Positions 58,390 to 64,000 of a DNA stretch of 64,000 nt are shown piece after piece. The translations under genes and the position numbers were made by a program. The notes under the pieces are model-generated. The model made no database searches. It had not been told where the DNA came from and saw nothing but the letters and a program-made list of their open reading frames with translations. Source of the stretch: Streptomyces capitiformicae (lineage in GTDB: Bacteria; Actinomycetota; Actinomycetes; Streptomycetales; Streptomycetaceae); assembly GCF_002214185.1 (NCBI RefSeq), contig NZ_CP022161.1, positions 2,603,767 to 2,667,766 of the forward strand. Reading direction: 5' to 3'. The number at the start of each line of letters is the position of its first letter. Within the stretch, counting starts at the first letter, position 1.

Positions 58390-60207
58390 TCACACGATCC
58401 GCACGTTGTACGTGCGCAACCAGGCATCGGTCTCCAGCAGCGGGGTGAGCATGTGCGCGGTGTTCACCCAAGCCACGGAGACGTCCGCGCCCTCGGCGAA
58501 CTTGCGCACCCGGTCGGCGTCGAGCAGCTCGCGCAGCGGTGAGTCCGGATCGTCCAGCAGCCGCAGGACCCCGGTGACGACCCGTTGGGTGTAGTCGGGC
58601 GCGTGGGTCGCGGGGTAGGCGCTCTTGCGGCGGTTAAGCAGGCTCGGCGGGAGCAGGTCGCTGACAGCCGCGCGCAGCAGGCTCTTCTCCCGGCCGTCGG
58701 CGCACTTCATCGACCAGGGCACGTTCCACAGGTACTCCACCAGCCGGTGGTCGCAGAACGGCACCCGTACCTCCAGCCCCACGGCCATGCTCATGCGGTC
58801 CGTACGGTCCAGCAGCAGGTGCAGCGGGCCCTGGAGGCTCAGATACAGCACCTCGCGCATCCGGGCCTGCAGTCCGCTCTCTCCCTCCAGCCGGGGGGCC
58901 CGGGCCAGCAAAGTGGCGTAGCCGTCCCGTTCCTGCTCCTCGGGCCGGACGCGGTCCAGTACGTCCGGCGCCAGGCACTCGACCAGCCGGGGCCCCTCGC
59001 CCAGCCACGGGTACGTTTCCGACTCCACCAGCGCAGGCGTGTGGAACCAGGGGTATCCGCCGAACACTTCGTCGGCGCCCTCCCCGGACAGGGCGACCGT
59101 GGAACGGCGGCGCACGGCGGCGAAAAGCTGGAGCATCGAGGAGTCGAACTGGCCCAGGCTCGGTAAGTCACGCGCCCGCAGCGCCTCGGCCGCGCCGACC
59201 GCGACGGCCGCGGAGTCCAGCACCACCTCGGTGTGCCGGGTGCCCAGATGGCTGCTGGCTTCGCGGGCATACGGGGCGTCGCGGTCAGGGCGCAGAACGG
59301 TGGAGTGGAAGTGCTGGTCCGATTCGGTGAAGTCCACGGCGAACGTGGTCAGGGGGCGGCCGGACAGCCGGGCGGCTAGGGCGCTCAGGGCCGTGGAGTC
59401 CAGCCCGCCCGACAGCAGGGAGCACACTGGTACGTCGGCCACGAGCTGCCGCAGCACGATGTCCTCCAGCAGGCCCCGGACGGTGGCGACGGTGGTGTCC
59501 CAGTCATCCGCGTGCGGGCGGCTGACCAGGCGCCAGTACGGGAACTCGTGAGCGCCACCACGGTCGGCGACCAGGGTGGAGGCCGGGGCCACTTCATGCA
59601 GCCCGGTCAGCACGGAGCCGCCCGGCTCCTTCAGCCTGGGGTTGAAGACCACCGGCAGCCGCTCGACCTCCAGGACCGGGCTGAACAGCGGGTTGGCGAG
59701 GATCGCCTTGGGCTCCGAGGCGAACAGCAGCCCGCCCGGGTAGACGTGCACGTACAGCGGCTTGACGCCCAGCCGGTCTCGGACCAGGGTCAGGGTCTCC
59801 CGGTCGCCGTCCCACACCGCGAAGGCGAAGATCCCGTTCAGGCGCTCGGCGCAGTCGGCGCCCCATTCCAGGTACGACCGCAACACCACCTCGCTGTCGC
59901 AGCGGGTGCCGAAGAGGTGGCCCCGGGCTGTGAGCTGAGCACGCAGCTCCGGGGTGTTGTAGATCTCGCCGTTGTAGACCAGGACGACCGGCTCGCCGTC
60001 GGGCATGCGCTGGGCCACCATGGGCTGGCCCCCGCCCTCCAGGTCCACCACCGCCAGCCTGCGGTGGCCGAGCGCCACGTGCGGCGCCGTCCATGTCCCG
60101 GAGCCGTCGGGCCCCCGGGACGCTAGGGATGCTGTCATCCGTTCCAGCGTGGGGATCTCCTCGCGCAGGTCGCGTCGGAAGTCGAGCCAGCCGGCTATGC
60201 CGCACAT
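58390..60207 (-). CDS. asnB: Asparagine synthetase (glutamine-hydrolysing)
   Basis: 605 aa. The N-terminal class II glutaminase begins MCGIAGW with the catalytic Cys2, and RGPD and YNGEIYN motifs are present. The synthetase domain has the PP-loop SGGLDST and the later LSGEGADEVFGGYPW, both intact. Cys2 argues for normal glutamine-dependent amidation rather than beta-lactam synthesis. It would supply Asn to the Asn-specific module, or amidate a pathway acid. ATG 60207; it lies 8 bp from the LLM oxidoreductase gene. Confidence 0.9.
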   Translation of the reverse strand: MCGIAGWLDFRRDLREEIPTLERMTASLASRGPDGSGTWTAPHVALGHRRLAVVDLEGGGQPMVAQRMPDGEPVVLVYNGEIYNTPELRAQLTARGHLFGTRCDSEVVLRSYLEWGADCAERLNGIFAFAVWDGDRETLTLVRDRLGVKPLYVHVYPGGLLFASEPKAILANPLFSPVLEVERLPVVFNPRLKEPGGSVLTGLHEVAPASTLVADRGGAHEFPYWRLVSRPHADDWDTTVATVRGLLEDIVLRQLVADVPVCSLLSGGLDSTALSALAARLSGRPLTTFAVDFTESDQHFHSTVLRPDRDAPYAREASSHLGTRHTEVVLDSAAVAVGAAEALRARDLPSLGQFDSSMLQLFAAVRRRSTVALSGEGADEVFGGYPWFHTPALVESETYPWLGEGPRLVECLAPDVLDRVRPEEQERDGYATLLARAPRLEGESGLQARMREVLYLSLQGPLHLLLDRTDRMSMAVGLEVRVPFCDHRLVEYLWNVPWSMKCADGREKSLLRAAVSDLLPPSLLNRRKSAYPATHAPDYTQRVVTGVLRLLDDPDSPLRELLDADRVRKFAEGADVSVAWVNTAHMLTPLLETDAWLRTYNVRIV

Positions 60208-60214
60208 CCGGGTC

Positions 60215-61096
60215 CTACCGCCTCTCCGTGAGATGGCGCTCGGCGATGTCGTGGAGCACTGTCGGGTCTCCCTGGTAGGGGCCGTCCGGCGCTGGGAAGG
60301 GGATGACCAGGTCGGTGAAGCCGAGCCGTGCGTAGCGCTCGACCGCGGTGGCGAAGGTGGCCGCGGAGGCCAGGACCGGGCGGTCCCGGCCGGTGTCGAC
60401 CACCATGCGGCGCACGGTGCGGGGGTCGCGCCCGAGGGCACAGCAGGCCCGGTCCAGGGTCCGGGACTGCTCTGCCAGTGCCGCGTAGTCGATGCGCGGG
60501 GCCTGGTGGGGCCCCGGGACGACCCCGTTGGTCACCCACATGTCGGCGTGCCGCGCCGCGACCGCGATGCCCCGACGGCCCGTGGCCGCGACGGCGATCG
60601 GGGCCCGGGGACGCTGGACGCAGCCAGGGATGACACGGGCCTCCTCGAAGTCATAGAACTCGCCATGGTGGGTGACCTGCCGCTCCCGCAGCAGCCGTTC
60701 CACCACCCCGGTGAACTCGGCGAAACGGCGCATTCGGGCCGCGCCGCCCGGCGGTCGGCCCAGCGCGGACGCGTCGATGCCGGTCGTTCCGGCGCCTAGA
60801 CCGAGGACCATCCGGCCCGCAGACAGGTCGTCCAACGTCATGAACTCCTGAGCGAGCGGGACGGGATGACGGAAATTGGGCCCGGTGACCAGCGGCCCGA
60901 GCCGGATGCGGCGGGTCTGCAGGGCGGCCGCGGCGAGCGTCGGCAGGGCTGCGTACCACGGGTCCCCGACGCGCTCGCGCCAGGTGAGGTGGTCGTACGT
61001 CCAGGCGTGGTCGAAGCCGAGCTCGTCCGCCAGGCGCCACTGCTTCGCGGCCTGGTCCCACGGCGTGTCGGGCAGGATGACGAGACCGATCCTCAC
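60215..61096 (-). CDS. LLM-class F420-dependent oxidoreductase
   Basis: 293 aa luciferase-like TIM-barrel enzyme. It shows LADELGFDHAWTYDHL, GPLVTGPNFRHPVPLAQEF, SAGRMVLGLGAGT and RFAEFTGVVERLL, the standard order in F420-dependent LLM proteins. It could oxidise or reduce a tailored residue or a carrier-bound intermediate. GTG 61096 overlaps the stop of the Fem-like gene (61093), so the two are coupled. Confidence 0.85.
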   Translation of the reverse strand: MRIGLVILPDTPWDQAAKQWRLADELGFDHAWTYDHLTWRERVGDPWYAALPTLAAAALQTRRIRLGPLVTGPNFRHPVPLAQEFMTLDDLSAGRMVLGLGAGTTGIDASALGRPPGGAARMRRFAEFTGVVERLLRERQVTHHGEFYDFEEARVIPGCVQRPRAPIAVAATGRRGIAVAARHADMWVTNGVVPGPHQAPRIDYAALAEQSRTLDRACCALGRDPRTVRRMVVDTGRDRPVLASAATFATAVERYARLGFTDLVIPFPAPDGPYQGDPTVLHDIAERHLTERR

Positions 61097-62265
61097 TGCG
61101 CCCCCCGCAGTTCGCGCCGCGCGCCGGTCCGAGGGACGGAGCTCAGGAAGGTGTCAAGGTCGACGTCCCGGGAGGCGGTGACGTTGGGGCACTGCCAGGG
61201 CAGCGTCCGGCGCGCCGGACGCTCGGCGTCATGGAAGTACAGGGCATGCCAGCGGCCGGGCGCGGACGGGTCCTCAGCCAGCACCGGGTTGGCGACCAGG
61301 AAGTCCCTTACGGCCGGGGAGTCGCGGCGTACTGAGAGCCACAGCCGCTTGTCGCGGAAGTGGGTGCGCGGCAGCTCGACCAGGGGATGGAACTTGCGCT
61401 TGAACTGGAAGATGCCCTTGCTGACGAACGGCTCGCATCCCGACAGATCCAGCCTGCGCACCCCGTGCTGGCCGGCCCAGTCGATCAGCGCGGGGTAGAG
61501 GGCGGCGAGTGCTCCGTGCGCGTAGTGCTCCTCGGCGCCGTCCAGCACCCCCGCCAGGCGCAGGGTGAGAGTGTCCACGCCCGGACCGTAGCGGCACAGC
61601 ATCCCCGCAACGTGCCGGTCGCCCTCACGCAGGAACAGCAGGACGCCTTGGCGCAGCAGGCACTCGCGTGCCATGTCCTTGTCCATGGACCGAGTGGCCG
61701 TGCCGTGCCGTCGGCGCATGGTGGGCAGGTGGATGGCGTCGTAGAAGTGGTCGAAGTCGGTGACGGACGTGGACGTCTCCACGCTCCAGCCACGGGTCCG
61801 GAACTGCCGCTCGGAGCGCTGGCGTTCCTTGCGGGAGATGCGCCGCCGCATCTCCTCGGCATCGGCAACGATCGGCACCACCAAGTGCAGCCGGAACGGA
61901 AGCAGCAGCGAACGGTCCCCGGGTAACTGCGGGGCACGGTTGGCTGTGGTGCCCACCGCCAGCAGGTCGCAGTCGGGCAGTCCCGCGCCCTGCGCCAGCT
62001 GGGCCCATCCGACGATGCTGTGCCGTCGGCGGACGGCGTCCGCGTCTCCGCCACGCCGCTCCTCCAGGAATGGCAGCACGTGGCGGAGCCCGTCGCCGAT
62101 CCCCGCATAGCCCAGGACGAGCGGATGGCCGGGGAGCTCGGACACTACCTGGGGGAAACGTCTGGGCAGGTCCCCGTCCCACCAGCACCGCAGCCGCGTG
62201 AGCCCGGGGTGCTCGCTGTTGGTCCAAGCGTACCGGGCACGGAGCATCACTCTGCCGCGGTGCAT
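61093..62265 (-). CDS. Fem/GNAT-like acyl- or aminoacyltransferase
   Basis: 390 aa. The double-GNAT (FemX/BioF2-like) pattern is visible in the C-terminal half: MRRRISRKERQRSERQFRTR, LLFLREGDRHVAGMLCRYG, AHGALAALYPALIDWAGQ, RLDLSGCEPFVSKG, IFQFKRKFHPLV. Fem-type enzymes transfer amino acids from aminoacyl-tRNA; others use CoA or carrier thioesters. In a peptide cluster it may attach an extra residue, e.g. beta-alanine or Lys, off the assembly line. ATG 62265 follows GAGGGAGGGACC. Substrate unknown. Confidence 0.72.
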   Translation of the reverse strand: MHRGRVMLRARYAWTNSEHPGLTRLRCWWDGDLPRRFPQVVSELPGHPLVLGYAGIGDGLRHVLPFLEERRGGDADAVRRRHSIVGWAQLAQGAGLPDCDLLAVGTTANRAPQLPGDRSLLLPFRLHLVVPIVADAEEMRRRISRKERQRSERQFRTRGWSVETSTSVTDFDHFYDAIHLPTMRRRHGTATRSMDKDMARECLLRQGVLLFLREGDRHVAGMLCRYGPGVDTLTLRLAGVLDGAEEHYAHGALAALYPALIDWAGQHGVRRLDLSGCEPFVSKGIFQFKRKFHPLVELPRTHFRDKRLWLSVRRDSPAVRDFLVANPVLAEDPSAPGRWHALYFHDAERPARRTLPWQCPNVTASRDVDLDTFLSSVPRTGARRELRGAQ

Positions 62266-62322
62266 GGTCCCTCCCTCTGTGGACATGCGCGGAGATGCAC
62301 GGACATGCGAGGGCACGCGGGC

Positions 62323-62739
62323 TCAGGACGCAGTGATGTCACTGCGCCGCAGTTCCGGAGCGCCGAAGGTATCTGCCGGGTCGCCGCCTGTGCCGATGAT
62401 CCTGTTGTCTTCGTCCACGAAGACGACCTGTGGTTCCAGGTCCTTGCACTCGGCGTCTGCGACGGCGCCGTACGCGATGATGATGACGAGATCGCCCTCG
62501 GCGATGAGCCGGGCAGCCGCCCCGTTCACCCCGATGACCCCGCTGCCGTACTCGCCCCGGATGACGTAGGTCTCCAGCCGGGCGCCGTTGTTGACGTCCA
62601 CGACGTGCACCAGCTCGCCGGGCAGCAGCCCAGCGGCTTCCATCAGTTCCTCGTCGATGGTCAGCGATCCCACGTAGTGCAGGTCGCACTGAGTCACGGT
62701 GGCCCGGTGGATCTTGGACTTGAGCATGGTTCGGAACAC
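62323..62739 (-). CDS. panD: Aspartate 1-decarboxylase
   Basis: 138 aa pyruvoyl enzyme making beta-alanine from aspartate. The sequence follows PanD throughout ([55 protein letters not shown]). The self-cleavage site Gly24-Ser25 (YVGS) is intact. GTG 62739 gives the canonical N-terminus. Housekeeping panD lies with panBC, so this copy is presumably dedicated to beta-alanine supply for the product. Confidence 0.95.
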   Translation of the reverse strand: MFRTMLKSKIHRATVTQCDLHYVGSLTIDEELMEAAGLLPGELVHVVDVNNGARLETYVIRGEYGSGVIGVNGAAARLIAEGDLVIIIAYGAVADAECKDLEPQVVFVDEDNRIIGTGGDPADTFGAPELRRSDITAS

Positions 62740-62778
62740 GGCGTACTCCCAAGAGGTGCGCTGGACGGGCTTCGCGGA

Positions 62779-64000
62779 TCACGCCACTGCGGTGTGGAGG
62801 ATCTTCAGGACCTCCTCCTCGTCGGCGGCGAAACGGATGCCGTCGGGTGCCGCGGGCGGCAGGGTGTCGTCGGAGTAGCTGCCGGAGGCGTGCACCACGA
62901 CGTCCGTGCCCTTGGGGATCAGGCCCCGCTCGTCGCCGACGAGGAGACCGGTGAGGGCCATGACCAGCGACCATTCCCGCAGGTCCTCGGGCGAGGCGGG
63001 CAGGTCCGCCCCGATTGGCGCGGCGAGTTCCCGCACCTGGCTCCATCGCTCCAGGCACTCGCGCTGGGACACCACGACGCCGTCCCCACCGTGCTTCCGG
63101 ATGAGCGGGGCGATCTCGGCGCAAGTGACCGGGGCGCGGGTGTAGAAAGTTGGGTCGATCAAATCCGACGGGGAGTCGGTGACCGCCGGGAAGCGCGGAT
63201 CGGCCGCCTGCCGCCACAGGCCGTCCGTCACGTCATGGGTGTAGCGGGGCAGGGAGGCGCCGGACAGGCTCAGCACCATGTCGGGTGTGGACAGGTGCTG
63301 AACCAGGAAGAAGCCTGGGTGGGCAGGCGGCGCCTTGAGGTCGGCGGCGACACCTTCGGACAGCAGCCGGTGGCCGAGGCTGTACCCCAGCAATCCGTAC
63401 GCGCTGGAGACAGCATGTGCGTGCCAGCGAGGGACACCTGTGTCGTGCGGGGCGGTGAACTCCGCCTCGACACACGCGCGTACCACGTCGGCGATGCGGT
63501 AGTTGTCGAGGTCCAGCGTGTACCACACCCGCCAGGAGCCCTTCGCGGCCGGATCGGCGAGGTAGGCGTCCACGACATTGCGGGCCAGTTCCTTGACCTG
63601 GGCCGGCTGGTCCACCTGGGCGAGCACGGCGGGGTTGGCTGTTCGTAGTTCGGGGGTCGCTGCCAAAGGACAGTCCCGCAGCTTGCGTAGCGAGTCGGCC
63701 GGGGTGACGGTCATGACGCGCAACCGTTCGGGTCCCGCGATCCCGGTCTCGTACGCTCGAGCCACTGCGTCGCGCAGGGCGGTTCCCTTGTTGCCTGAGG
63801 TGGGGGTCACGATGATGACATTTTCCCCAGTCTCCCGGATGTGCTGCACGGCCCGCCCGACCATGCTGAGCGAGGCGAAGGTCTTGGTCGTACGGGTGCC
63901 TGGGTTGCGCATCAGGTTGAGGGCGGTCACCCGACGCCCGCCGATGGGCTCGAGCTCGTGCACGGAGACGTCAGAGGGGGCGTAGAACTCGCGCAGTGCG
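62779..64000 (-). CDS. DUF6002-like / threonine-synthase-related PLP-type protein, partial
   Basis: At least 407 codons, open to the window edge: the frame continues upstream of the GTG at 63963 (LREFYAPSDVSVHELEPIGG), so the true start lies beyond 64000. The segment FASLSMVGRAVQHIRETGEN and VIIVTPTSGNKGTALRDA resembles the PLP-binding SGNxG region of threonine synthase-like fold-type II enzymes. The central part (KGSWRVWYTLDLDNYRIADVV, split) and C-terminus follow no enzyme I know in detail. The family name is a best guess. Possible role: making a non-proteinogenic amino acid by beta- or gamma-replacement. Confidence 0.65.
   Translation of the reverse strand, partial: ALREFYAPSDVSVHELEPIGGRRVTALNLMRNPGTRTTKTFASLSMVGRAVQHIRETGENVIIVTPTSGNKGTALRDAVARAYETGIAGPERLRVMTVTPADSLRKLRDCPLAATPELRTANPAVLAQVDQPAQVKELARNVVDAYLADPAAKGSWRVWYTLDLDNYRIADVVRACVEAEFTAPHDTGVPRWHAHAVSSAYGLLGYSLGHRLLSEGVAADLKAPPAHPGFFLVQHLSTPDMVLSLSGASLPRYTHDVTDGLWRQAADPRFPAVTDSPSDLIDPTFYTRAPVTCAEIAPLIRKHGGDGVVVSQRECLERWSQVRELAAPIGADLPASPEDLREWSLVMALTGLLVGDERGLIPKGTDVVVHASGSYSDDTLPPAAPDGIRFAADEEEVLKILHTAVA

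Noticed and set aside
58390..60207. Asparagine-synthetase homologue as a beta-lactam synthetase (TblS-like)
   Set aside because: The tabtoxin parallel made this attractive, but the protein keeps MCGIAGW with the catalytic Cys2 and the glutaminase motifs that, as I recall, beta-lactam synthetases have lost.
1..64000. CRISPR arrays, known anti-phage systems, replication origin
   Set aside because: No regularly spaced repeats, no cas or toxin-antitoxin families and no DnaA-box or iteron cluster were seen; repeats found are promoter modules or hairpins.

Overview
The window is high-GC actinobacterial DNA, almost certainly from a Streptomyces. Codon third positions are strongly G/C, GTG starts are common, and the gene families (DUF3560, DUF932, ArsR-type regulator with MFS exporter, MbtH-dependent NRPS, IS110) are typical of that genus. 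It falls into four parts.

(1) 1-2316 looks like chromosome. It holds a translationally coupled sensor kinase/response regulator pair sitting directly on the first ~24 codons of a deleted ABC-transporter gene. A bidirectional terminator follows, then only the last 41 nt of a 5S rRNA gene on the minus strand. The sequence stops matching 5S abruptly at 2316, which marks a junction.

(2) 2317-22539 is a plasmid- or integrative-element-like island, transcribed left to right. It has about 24 mostly uncharacterised genes, among them DUF932, DUF3560, ParB-like, SSB, DprA-like and PAPS-reductase-like proteins and several small Cys-rich proteins. The genes sit in blocks. Six blocks start with the same promoter module: an inverted repeat whose right arm covers the -35 box, a 16-bp spacer, TATTATGGAAC, a small leader hairpin and a GAAAGTTCGTCA-like box. 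This looks like one co-regulated regulon. GC-rich hairpins lie at many of the gene junctions. An IS110-family element is inserted at about 9.0-10.4 kb.

(3) 22540-~26950 is a Tn554-type element: three overlapping genes for two tyrosine recombinases and a TnpC-like coiled-coil protein. Its left end cuts the PAPS-reductase-like gene after about 94 codons. The rest of that gene is absent, so the right flank is not its original neighbour.

(4) ~27.0-64.0 kb is a non-ribosomal peptide biosynthetic cluster, mostly on the minus strand and running off the right edge. It contains four NRPS proteins (A-T-C-A-T-C; C-A-T; C-A-T-TE; and an A-T with only a partial C domain), MbtH, a type II thioesterase, a glutamine-dependent asparagine synthetase, PanD, an F420-type oxidoreductase, a Fem/GNAT-like transferase, a DUF6002-like protein, two SAM-dependent enzymes, an M20 amidohydrolase, a DUF885 hydrolase, a degenerate class IV aminotransferase, an ArsR-type regulator with a divergent MFS exporter, and a BesD-family Fe/2-oxoglutarate hydroxylase-like enzyme. 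A dapD-dapC-lysA-SAM-enzyme quartet resembles the precursor genes of the tabtoxin pathway and suggests a diaminopimelate/lysine-derived building block. Manual reading of the A-domain codes suggests Gly, an unassigned residue, a Lys-like residue, Asn, and an Asn-like unassigned residue. The product is not one I can name. IS3 and IS110 relics and a ~220-bp duplication of the regulator/promoter region lie at the left edge of the cluster. I saw no tRNA gene, CRISPR array or replication origin.
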